Source: Tistrella bauzanensis (GTDB lineage: Bacteria; Pseudomonadota; Alphaproteobacteria; Tistrellales; Tistrellaceae). Taken from it: 64,000 bases of DNA. The notes under the pieces are model-generated. The model searched no databases. It worked only from the letters and a program-made list of their open reading frames with translations, and had not been told where the DNA came from. Both the position numbers and the translations under genes were made by a program. This document shows positions 28,596-36,021 of the stretch, piece by piece. The stretch's first letter is position 1, and every line of letters starts with the position of its first letter. The stretch covers positions 1 through 64,000 of the forward strand of contig NZ_BMDZ01000012.1 of NCBI RefSeq assembly GCF_014636235.1, written 5' to 3'.

Positions 28596-28823
28596 GGTGT
28601 GCTTGACCGGCCCCGCGCGGCTTTCTACATTGAGCCAAGCGCGCCCGCCGGCCGCTGCTCCGACATGCGACCCCATGATGGTCATGGGCGGGGAGCGGCA
28701 CACGGACGGACCGTCATCAGACCATGCGGCCCGAGGGGTCCATGGCGGGCCGTGGCGGCCTTTGCCCCAGCCGATGCGCTGGGGCGGCACCGCGGCTGCA
28801 CACGATTTGAGGGGATAGCTCCC

Positions 28824-29147
28824 ATGGCCATCGCGACCGTCACCGACAGCTCGTTCGAGCAGGACGTGCTGAAGTCCGAAACGCCCGTCCTGGTCGATTA
28901 CTGGGCCGAGTGGTGCGGCCCGTGCCGGATGATCGCCCCGGCGCTGGAGGATCTGTCGAAGGAATTCGATGGCAAGCTCACCGTCGCCAAGCTGAACATC
29001 GACCACAACCCGCAGACCCCGTCGAAATACGGGGTGCGCGGCATCCCGACCCTGATGGTGTTCAAGGGCGGTCAGATCGCGGCCACCAAGGTCGGCGCGC
29101 TGCCGAAGAGCGAACTGGCCAAGTGGATCCAGTCGGTCGTCGGCTGA
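28824..29147 (+). CDS. trxA: Thioredoxin
   Basis: General protein disulfide reductase of 107 residues with the active site WAEWCGPC (C31, C34), cis-proline region [11 protein letters not shown] and the usual length. The ATG at 28824 follows GAGGGG by about 9 bases; the open frame extends upstream without family similarity. It starts 228 bases after the right end of the insertion element, which must contain its promoter. In related bacteria trxA follows addA, so the element has split an old neighbourhood. A FolC-like gene follows. Confidence 0.96.
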   Translation: MAIATVTDSSFEQDVLKSETPVLVDYWAEWCGPCRMIAPALEDLSKEFDGKLTVAKLNIDHNPQTPSKYGVRGIPTLMVFKGGQIAATKVGALPKSELAKWIQSVVG

Positions 29148-29174
29148 TCGTAACGCCATCGCCCGACCTGTCCG

Positions 29175-30605
29175 ATGCCTGATCTGCCCGATGCCCGCGG
29201 CGACATCATCCCTGATCCGGATGGTGGTGCCGCGGGCATCGGCGTGTCTGGTGTGGAGGCTGGCGTCTCAACCCTGCTGGATGCGATCTATCGCAGCCAT
29301 CTGCGACCGGCGGCGCGCGCAGCCGGGGGAGAATGGGGCGGCGGGTCGACCCTCGACCGGCTGCACCGTCGGCCGGAGCGGCTGCTGGACCTGGCCCGCC
29401 GCCATGACCTGATCCCCGATCCCGGCCGGGTGATCCTGGTGACCGGATCGAAGGGCAAGGGCAGCACCGCCCGGCTGATCGCCGCCGGCCAGACCGCCGC
29501 CGGCCGCCGCACCCTGCTGTTCACCTCGCCCGAAGACATGACCCCGCTCGACCGCATCCGGATCGATGGCACCGTGATTGCAGCGGCCGACGCGATCGGC
29601 GCCTATCAGATGCTGCGGACAAGCCTGCGGGCCGTGGAGGCATCGCTGCCGGCGGGCGAGGCCTTGTCGCCCTTCGGTCAGTTCCTGCTGCTGGCGCTGG
29701 CCCATGCCCGTCGATCGGCGGTCGACCGGCTGGTGCTGGAAACCGGGCTGGGCGCCGCCGACGACGAGGCGGGGCGGCTGGCGGCGGCAATCGGCGTGGT
29801 CACCGCCATCCTGCCCGAGCATCTGGACCGGCTGGGCCCCGACATCGACGATGTCGCCCGTGCCAAGCTGGATATCCGCCATCGCTGCCGCCGGCTGATC
29901 CTGTCGGATCAGGCGGCGGCAGCGGGCCGGCGGGCCGGCATCGATATCGGGGATGCGCTGGTGCTGGCACAGCCTGGCCCTGGCCCTGGCCCTGGCCCGA
30001 TCGACGATCCGGCGGTGGCGGCGGCCGGCCTGCCGCCCTGGCTGGCCCATGATCGGGCGATGGCGGCGGCTGTGCTGGCGGCTGATGGCATCGACCCGGC
30101 GGCCGTGGCCGTGGCGACGGCGCTGGATGGCGCGGCGGGGGCCCTGCCATCCTGGGGCGAGGCGGCATGGGCCGGCCGGGTCGTGGCCTGGGAGGCGGCG
30201 GTGCAGGCGGCGAGCCTGGACCCGGCGCGGCTGCGCCTTCTGGCGGCGCAGGGCTTCCGCGCCCTGCTGTCGGTGACCGACGACAAGGACGTGGCCGGAT
30301 TGGCGACCAGCCTGAACGCGGCGGGGCTTTCCCCCTGCGGGGTGGTGCTGCAGGGCCGGCGCGGCGCCTTGCGCGCGGGGGCCGGCGCCCATCGGCGGCT
30401 GCTGGCGCTGTCGGCGCCTGGCGGGCCCTTGCAGCCGGCACCCTGGGGACCATTGGATTACGACGACGTCCCGGCCATGGCCCGGTTGTTATATGATGTG
30501 AGCGGCCCGGATGACCGGGCGGGCGCCGGCGGGGGCAAGGTGATCGCCATCGGTACCCAGAGTTTCGTGCGGCTTGTGCGCGCCGCGATCAGGAGCGGCC
30601 GATGA
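29175..30605 (+). CDS. Diverged FolC-like Mur-ligase-family protein
   Basis: ATP-grasping Mur-ligase-family paralogue of FolC, 476 residues. The P-loop is VTGSKGKGSTARLIAAG (about residues 88-104), with TSPEDMTPLDRIRI and LETGLGAADDEAGRLAAAIG aligning with FolC motifs. Key FolC features are changed: the P-loop has GSKGKGS rather than GTNGKGS, the LGGRLDATN motif has become LGAADDEAG, and no DGAHNP motif is seen. A (GP)4 stretch is encoded by four CCTGGC hexamers near 29973. The true folC is at 15524-16915, so this copy probably does something else. The N-terminus is uncertain (a GTG at 29253 is possible). It overlaps the next gene by 4 bases. Confidence 0.75.
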   Translation: MPDLPDARGDIIPDPDGGAAGIGVSGVEAGVSTLLDAIYRSHLRPAARAAGGEWGGGSTLDRLHRRPERLLDLARRHDLIPDPGRVILVTGSKGKGSTARLIAAGQTAAGRRTLLFTSPEDMTPLDRIRIDGTVIAAADAIGAYQMLRTSLRAVEASLPAGEALSPFGQFLLLALAHARRSAVDRLVLETGLGAADDEAGRLAAAIGVVTAILPEHLDRLGPDIDDVARAKLDIRHRCRRLILSDQAAAAGRRAGIDIGDALVLAQPGPGPGPGPIDDPAVAAAGLPPWLAHDRAMAAAVLAADGIDPAAVAVATALDGAAGALPSWGEAAWAGRVVAWEAAVQAASLDPARLRLLAAQGFRALLSVTDDKDVAGLATSLNAAGLSPCGVVLQGRRGALRAGAGAHRRLLALSAPGGPLQPAPWGPLDYDDVPAMARLLYDVSGPDDRAGAGGGKVIAIGTQSFVRLVRAAIRSGR

Positions 30606-33040
30606 TTGATCAACCGGTACCCCCGCGCCGCGGCGGCAAGCAGCTTCTGCCCGCCACGACGGATACGCCGATGGCGGGACAGCCGGCCCTGAACAGCGAG
30701 GAGGCAGCCGATCCGCGCGGGGTGAAGCGCTCGTTCGCCGGTCTGAAAGCGGCGGATGCGCAGGATCTGCTGGACCAGATGGACCCGGTGGCTGCCGGCA
30801 TCGTGGCCGCGGTCGCCGCCCGCATGGCCCGCGATCTGCTGCAGGCCGGCAGCTTCGAGACGGTGTTCGAGGGCATGTCGGCCGGTCTGGTCGCGCGTGG
30901 GGTGCCGGTGAAGCGCGCCTATATCGCCTTCCGCACCCTGCATCCGCTGATCGCCGCGGTCTCGTTTCTGTGGCAGCGCGGCCAGCCGGTGGAACGGATG
31001 GTGATGTCGCATGAACTGGCCGGGCTTTCCGAGGTGTGGAAGCGCTCGCCGTTCAATTACATGCTGACCAACAACGTCCCGCGCCTGCGCCGCCGGCTGA
31101 TCGACCCCGACACGCCCCGCGATTTCGCGGTGCTGAACGACCTGATCGCCGAGGGCACCACCGATTACCTGGCTGCCGCGACCGCCTTTGGCGGCGGGGC
31201 CGAGGGCAATGGCGTGATCGCGTCGTGGACCACCGATGCCGCCGACGGGTTTTCCGATCTGGACCTGTCGGTGCTGGACGCGCTGCAGGTGCAGCTTGCC
31301 CTGGCCTGCCGGCTGGCCTTCACGGCCCAGGTGGCGGAAACCGTGGCGATGACCTATCTGGGCAACCACGCCGGCCGCCGGGTGCTGTCGGGGCAGATCC
31401 GGCGCGGCGACGGCGAACTGATCCCGGCCGCGATCTTCCTGTCGGATCTGCGCGGATCGACCGGCATGGCCGAGAAGCTGGGCGTGACCCGGTTCATGGA
31501 ACTGGTGAACCGCTATTTCGAATGTGCCGCCGAACCGGTTCTAGGCGCCGGCGGCGAGGTGCTGACCCTGATGGGCGACAGTGTGCTGGCGATCTTTCCG
31601 CTGGCCAGTTTCGGCGATGATGTTGAAGCCGCCTGCGACGCGGCGCTTGCCGCCGCCCGCGATGCCGAGCGCCGGCTGGAGCAGTGGAACCGCGCGCGGC
31701 GCGCCGATGGCGAGGTGGCGATGGATTTCGGCATCGGCCTGCATCTGGGGCGGGTGATGTTCGGCAATATCGGCACCGCCGAGCGCCTGCAGTTCACCGC
31801 CATCGACCGGTCGATCAACGAGGCGGCGCGGCTGGAGGGCCTGACCAAATCGATGGGCCACCGGATCATCGCCAGCGGCCTGTTCGCGAGGCGGGCCAGT
31901 GCCGCCTGGCGGTCTCTGGGCCACGTGCAACTGCGCGGTTCGGCGCGCGAGCAGGAGGTTTTCACACCCGCGCCGGCCGCCAACCGTCTGGCCCTGGCCG
32001 CCGGCCTCGATGTGCCGGGAGGGCCTTGCGCCACACCGCCACAACTGGTGGTGCATGCCGATTGGAGTGTGGATGCCCGCAAGCGCTGGATGGCGGTGGC
32101 GGCGCGCCAACCCGATGGTGGTTATCTGGCCGGACCACCCGAACCGGTAGGGCCGGTCGACAGCCTGATCGACAGGCTGATCGCGCGTGCCGGGGGCGGC
32201 CGGGTGATGCTGGGGCTGGATGTGGTGCTGGGCCTGCCGGCCGGCTATGCCGAGCGGATCGGTGTCACCGGCTTCCGCGAGGCGATCGCCCGCATCGCCA
32301 GCGATCCGGATTGGGCGGCGGCCCTGGACCCGGCGGCGACGCTGGACGAGGTGTCACTGTCGCGACCGTTCTTTCCGCGCCGCGCCGGCCCCCGATCCAT
32401 GGGCATCGGCAAGGGTGGCCCGGCGGCCCTTGCCGCCCGGCTGGGGCTGGGCGGGCCGGATGATCTGCGCCGGATCTGCGACCATGCCACCACCGCGCGC
32501 CGCGCGGCGGCGCCGCTGTTCTGGACCATGGGGCCGGCACAGGTGGGGCGGGCCGCCGCCCATGCCTGGCGGCATCTGCTGCTGATGAAAGGTGATGCCG
32601 GGCGGCTGGGCCTGTGGCCGTTCGACGGGCCGCTCGACAGCCTGCTGGCCAGCCATGCGGTGACGCTGGTCGAGGCCTATCCGGCCGAATTCCACCGCCA
32701 TCTGGGGGTGCGCATGGGCCGCAATGCCGGCGATGGCCGGGGCAGCAAGCGCAACCGCAATGATCGTGCCGCCAACGCGCCGATGCTGATCGAGGCGGGC
32801 CGCCGCATGGGCCTGACCCTGGATATCGACCTGATGGCCGAAATCGGCGACGGCTTCGGTGACGTCGCGGCCGGCGAGGACCGCTTCGACGCGGTGATCG
32901 GCATGATGGGCATGTTGCAGGTTCTGGCCGGCGACCGCCCGACCGGCGAGCCGCGTGTGGCGCCGGTGGTGACGGTGGAGGGCTGGATCCTGGGCCAGTC
33001 GCCGGCCGAGCTGAAGCTGCCCGAGGACAGGTTCAACTGA
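30602..33040 (+). CDS. Class III nucleotide cyclase fused to a DUF429-like RNase H-fold domain
   Basis: An 812-residue, apparently cytoplasmic protein. Residues 1-260 are an unassigned sensor-like region shared with the cyclase at 33134-34399. Residues 275-455 are a class III cyclase domain: metal ligands D282 (FLSDLRGS) and D326 (LMGDSVLAIF), catalytic N406 and R410 (INEAARLE), and T399 at the base-recognition position as in class IIIb. The usual purine-binding Lys four residues before D326 is T322. Residues 480-805 resemble DUF429, a predicted RNase H-like domain: D487 (HADWSVD), D540 (GLDVVLGLP), E691 (VEAYPAEF) and D763 (EDRFDAVIG). The start overlaps the FolC-like stop (ATGA). Whether it makes a cyclic nucleotide and what the second domain cuts are unknown. 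Confidence 0.82.
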   Translation: MIDQPVPPRRGGKQLLPATTDTPMAGQPALNSEEAADPRGVKRSFAGLKAADAQDLLDQMDPVAAGIVAAVAARMARDLLQAGSFETVFEGMSAGLVARGVPVKRAYIAFRTLHPLIAAVSFLWQRGQPVERMVMSHELAGLSEVWKRSPFNYMLTNNVPRLRRRLIDPDTPRDFAVLNDLIAEGTTDYLAAATAFGGGAEGNGVIASWTTDAADGFSDLDLSVLDALQVQLALACRLAFTAQVAETVAMTYLGNHAGRRVLSGQIRRGDGELIPAAIFLSDLRGSTGMAEKLGVTRFMELVNRYFECAAEPVLGAGGEVLTLMGDSVLAIFPLASFGDDVEAACDAALAAARDAERRLEQWNRARRADGEVAMDFGIGLHLGRVMFGNIGTAERLQFTAIDRSINEAARLEGLTKSMGHRIIASGLFARRASAAWRSLGHVQLRGSAREQEVFTPAPAANRLALAAGLDVPGGPCATPPQLVVHADWSVDARKRWMAVAARQPDGGYLAGPPEPVGPVDSLIDRLIARAGGGRVMLGLDVVLGLPAGYAERIGVTGFREAIARIASDPDWAAALDPAATLDEVSLSRPFFPRRAGPRSMGIGKGGPAALAARLGLGGPDDLRRICDHATTARRAAAPLFWTMGPAQVGRAAAHAWRHLLLMKGDAGRLGLWPFDGPLDSLLASHAVTLVEAYPAEFHRHLGVRMGRNAGDGRGSKRNRNDRAANAPMLIEAGRRMGLTLDIDLMAEIGDGFGDVAAGEDRFDAVIGMMGMLQVLAGDRPTGEPRVAPVVTVEGWILGQSPAELKLPEDRFN

Positions 33041-33067
33041 GGCCGGGTTCGGTTGGCCGGCCGAGGC

Positions 33068-33123
33068 CCGGATCAGGTGGGCCGGATCAGGTGGGCCGGA
33101 TCAGGTGGGCCGGATCAGGTGGG
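33068..33123. repeat. Four tandem copies of a 14-bp unit
   Basis: Four perfect copies of CCGGATCAGGTGGG, followed by a partial copy, fill most of the 93-bp space between the two convergent cyclase genes. Copy number of such repeats often varies between strains. Confidence 0.9.
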
Positions 33124-33133
33124 CCGGTGCGGA

Positions 33134-34399
33134 TCAGGCCAGTTGGGGCAGGGTATAGACCTCTTCCTCGGCGGCGAGGCCGCGTAGCTGAAAACGGCCG
33201 AGGGGCGTGAGCGGTCGGCCGATCATGGCCACGGCATCGGCAATGGTGGATGAAATCGCCACCGTCCGGCCCAGATCGCGGGCCAGAACCTCCAGCCGGC
33301 TGGCCTGATTGACCGCCTGGCCGATAACGGTGAAGTCCAGCCGGTCGGGCGCGCCGATATTGCCATAGAGCACCTCGCCCGCATGCAGGCCAAGCCCATA
33401 GCTCAGCGGCTCGTCGCCGCGTTCAGCGCGGCGCGCGTTCAGTGCGGCCATACCGCGTTCGGCATCGCGCGCGGCATCCAGCGCCGCACAGCCAGCGAAC
33501 GGGCAGGCCCCATCATGCAAATGGGTGGGAAACACCGCCAGCACGCCATCGCCGATCAGCTTCATCACTTGGCCGCCATGGGCGGTGATGGCCGTGGCCA
33601 TCACCTCGAAATGCTCGTTCAGGGTGGCGATCAATACTTCGGGCGGCAGGCGTTCGGACATGGCGGTGAAGCCGCGCAGATCGGAAAACCAGATCGCGGC
33701 GTTCATCCGTTCGACATCGCCGCGCTTGATGGTGCCGGCCAGCACCCGTTCGCCCGGATCATCGCCCAGATAGGTCTTCAGCAGGGTGCGGACCTGTCCG
33801 CGCTGGCTGACGATTTCAACCGCGAGCGTCAGGATCGGCAGCAGCGCCGATATCCGTCGCAGATCGCCTTCGGTGAAGCCGCCCGGGGTGAGCGTCGCCA
33901 CCGACAGCGCATTGGGCGTGCCGTCATGGAAGGCGATCGGCAGCATCACGTAATCGGTGAAGCCTTCGGCCTTCAGGTCGGCCAGGATCGGGAAATCGCC
34001 GGTCTGGGCGCCGGGGCCGGTCAGGCGGCGGCGAACCCCGGCGCCGTGTTCCACCACCAGCTGAAAAGGGCTGCGTAGATAGGCCTCGGTCAATTCGACG
34101 CCATGGACGCGGTGCACCGCCTCGACCGGCCGGTCGGGGCGCCATTCCACCGACACCCCCCGGAATTGCGGGTCCAGCAGCCGCAGATGCAGGCTGGCGC
34201 GATCGATCGGCACGCCAGCCGCCGCCAACCGGCGCGCGACCCCGTCGATCAGCTCCGCCACCGGCAGTCTGGGGCCTTCCTGGGCCAACCATTCGGCGAT
34301 CGGATCGGGACCGAGCATGGCCGGCGCCACCGTGGCACGGCGGATGGGGGTGGCCGTGCGCAGCAATGCGGCGTCGTCGAGGCGTTCGGCTTCCATCAT
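33134..34399 (-). CDS. Class III adenylate/guanylate cyclase
   Basis: A 421-residue cyclase, probably cytoplasmic. Residues 1-215 form a sensor-like region similar in layout to the N-terminus of the fusion protein at 30602-33040 (both contain a YLRSPFQLVVEHG / WKRSPFNYMLTNN segment). The catalytic domain has all expected residues: Asp in WFSDLRGFTAMSE and IGDGVLAVF, Lys in VMKLIGD, Thr in DFTVIG at the base-recognition site (class IIIb type), and Asn and Arg in VNQASRLE. It should make cAMP or cGMP. Start at 34399; the open frame beyond it is non-coding. Convergent with the fusion gene and divergent from an acetyltransferase. Confidence 0.88.
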   Translation of the reverse strand: MMEAERLDDAALLRTATPIRRATVAPAMLGPDPIAEWLAQEGPRLPVAELIDGVARRLAAAGVPIDRASLHLRLLDPQFRGVSVEWRPDRPVEAVHRVHGVELTEAYLRSPFQLVVEHGAGVRRRLTGPGAQTGDFPILADLKAEGFTDYVMLPIAFHDGTPNALSVATLTPGGFTEGDLRRISALLPILTLAVEIVSQRGQVRTLLKTYLGDDPGERVLAGTIKRGDVERMNAAIWFSDLRGFTAMSERLPPEVLIATLNEHFEVMATAITAHGGQVMKLIGDGVLAVFPTHLHDGACPFAGCAALDAARDAERGMAALNARRAERGDEPLSYGLGLHAGEVLYGNIGAPDRLDFTVIGQAVNQASRLEVLARDLGRTVAISSTIADAVAMIGRPLTPLGRFQLRGLAAEEEVYTLPQLA

Positions 34400-34531
34400 C
34401 GATCCGATGTCCTGCTTCCGGCGGCGAGGTTCAACACCCGGGTGATCAGCCTGCGCACCGTGGTAAATTTCTGATCTGTATATCGGTCGGGTATATTGGA
34501 TGTGCAATGCGCGCCGTCGAGGGGAAGTGAC

Positions 34532-35194
34532 ATGAAGACGCAGGCGGGTGGCGGAGATGACACGGCGGCGCCGGTGCCGGTGCCAGTGCCGGTGCCAGTG
34601 CCAGTGCCAGTGCCAGTGATCGAGCGTCTCGATCAGGGATTGTCCGATCAGGATCTGGCGGCGCTGGCCGATATTCTGGTCGCGTGTGTCGCGGGTGGGG
34701 CCTCGGTCAGCTTCATGGCCGGGCTGGACCATGCCCGCGCATGTGCGTTCTGGCAGAGTGTGGCAGGCGATGCGGCGCAAGGCGGCCGGGTGTTGCTGGT
34801 GGCGCGGCCAGAGGCCGGCGCGGCCCCCACCGGCACGATCCAACTGGTGCCCGCCAGGACCGAGAACCAGCCGCACCGGTCGGATATCGCCAAGCTGCTG
34901 GTGCATCCGCGGGCCCGCCGCCAGGGGATTGCCGGCCGTCTGCTGGCTGCCGCCGAAGCGGCGTCGCTGGCCATGGGCCGGCGGCTGATCACGCTGGATA
35001 CCGATGCCTTGAGCGATGCGGCCCGGTTCTATCCGGCCCATGGCTATCAGACCACCGGCATCGTACCCGGCTATGCGCTGATGCCTGACGGGGGGCCATG
35101 CGATACGCTGTTCCTGTGGAAATGGCTGGATGCGGCCACAGACGCTCCGGCGGAGGCGGCCGGAGAGAAGGATCTTGATACTGGACCAATTTAG
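34532..35194 (+). CDS. GNAT-family N-acetyltransferase
   Basis: Acetyl-CoA-dependent acyltransferase of 220 residues. The GNAT acetyl-CoA loop is LLVHPRARRQGIAGRLLAAAEAASLAMG, followed by TLDTDALSDAARFYPAHGYQTTGIVPGYAL. Substrate unknown; the general shape matches small-molecule acetyltransferases. Residues 14-29 are eight Pro-Val pairs encoded by eight hexamers (34571-34618), a simple repeat likely to vary in length without breaking the frame. GAGGGGAAG supports the start. It is divergent from the cyclase gene, so they share a 132-bp promoter space. Confidence 0.82.
   Translation: MKTQAGGGDDTAAPVPVPVPVPVPVPVPVIERLDQGLSDQDLAALADILVACVAGGASVSFMAGLDHARACAFWQSVAGDAAQGGRVLLVARPEAGAAPTGTIQLVPARTENQPHRSDIAKLLVHPRARRQGIAGRLLAAAEAASLAMGRRLITLDTDALSDAARFYPAHGYQTTGIVPGYALMPDGGPCDTLFLWKWLDAATDAPAEAAGEKDLDTGPI
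34571..34618 (+). repeat. Eight tandem CCGGTG/CCAGTG hexamers inside the acetyltransferase gene
   Basis: Eight contiguous hexamers (mix of CCGGTG and CCAGTG) encode (Pro-Val)8 near the N-terminus. Changes by whole units keep the frame. Confidence 0.92.
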
Positions 35195-35334
35195 TGCCAA
35201 ATCGTTGGCGAGCGCCGTGGCCCCGGATCCGATGCGAACCGGTCGCAGATCCGCGCCCCGCAAGGTCGGGGGCCGACGCGATGGATACGAAGCCCGCAGC
35301 ACCCGATTGCGGCCGCCAATGAGGACCAGGTCCG

Positions 35335-35886
35335 ATGTTCATCCAGACCGAGCGGACGCCCAATCCGCTGACCCTTAAGTTCCTGCCCGGCCGTGACGTG
35401 GCCACGGGTGGTGCCCAGTTCGCGCGCGGTGACGATACCAGCCGCTCGCCGCTGGCGACCACGCTGCTTGCCATCGACGGCATCGAGGGCATTTATCTGG
35501 GCACCGATTTCGTGTCGGTGACCAAGTCGGACGCCGCCGACTGGATGCTGCTGAAGCCGATGATCCTGTCGGACATCATGGAGCATTTCACCAGCGGCCG
35601 GCCAGTGCTGACCGAAGAGGGCGCGGCCGAGGCCGCCGCTGCCGGCGGCGCCGGGGATGACGAGGTCTCGGCCACCATCCGCGAGCTGATCGACACCCGC
35701 GTGCGCCCCGCCGTCGCCCAGGATGGCGGCGACATCGTGTTCGAGGGCTTCGAGGACGGCATCGTCTATCTGCAGATGCATGGCGCCTGCTCGGGCTGCC
35801 CCAGCTCGACCATGACGCTGAAGAACGGCATCGAGACGATGCTGAAGCACTATGTGCCCGAGGTGATCGAGGTTCGCCAGGCCTGA
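35335..35886 (+). CDS. NifU-family iron-sulfur cluster carrier (Nfu type)
   Basis: A 183-residue Fe-S carrier. Residues 1-90 are the Nfu N-terminal domain (MFIQTERTPNPLTLKFLPGR, FVSVTKSDAADWMLLKP). Residues 105-180 are the NifU C-terminal domain with VRPAVAQDGGDIVFEGFEDG and cluster ligands C152-x2-C155 (GACSGCPSSTMTLKNG). This two-domain form is typical of alphaproteobacteria and mitochondria and delivers 4Fe-4S clusters to target enzymes such as MiaB-type proteins. The stop codon lies at the edge of a 15-bp tandem repeat. Confidence 0.94.
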   Translation: MFIQTERTPNPLTLKFLPGRDVATGGAQFARGDDTSRSPLATTLLAIDGIEGIYLGTDFVSVTKSDAADWMLLKPMILSDIMEHFTSGRPVLTEEGAAEAAAAGGAGDDEVSATIRELIDTRVRPAVAQDGGDIVFEGFEDGIVYLQMHGACSGCPSSTMTLKNGIETMLKHYVPEVIEVRQA

Positions 35887-35944
35887 TGCCGGTTGGCCTG
35901 ATGCGGGTTGGCCCGATGCCGGTTGGCCCGATGCCGGTTGGCCC
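35885..35944. repeat. Four tandem copies of a 15-bp unit
   Basis: Copies of GATGCCGGTTGGCCC (the first two with one change each) run from the nfu stop codon into the 135-bp space between that gene and the convergent lipid-kinase gene. Confidence 0.88.
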
Positions 35945-36021
35945 GACGCCTGGACTCTGACGCCATATGGATCACGAACGACGCCCGCCCTGGCGCACCT
36001 GCCGGGCGGGCGTCGTGCCGT

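Noticed and set aside
30602-33040. Sequencing error joining two genes
   Set aside because: The frame is continuous through the linker with native codon use and there is no stop or second start with a ribosome site near residues 455-480; error cannot be fully excluded without reads.
34400-35302. Upstream extension of the minus-strand cyclase frame
   Set aside because: It overlaps the acetyltransferase gene antisense and shows no cyclase-family sequence; a ribosome-site-like AGGA supports 34399.
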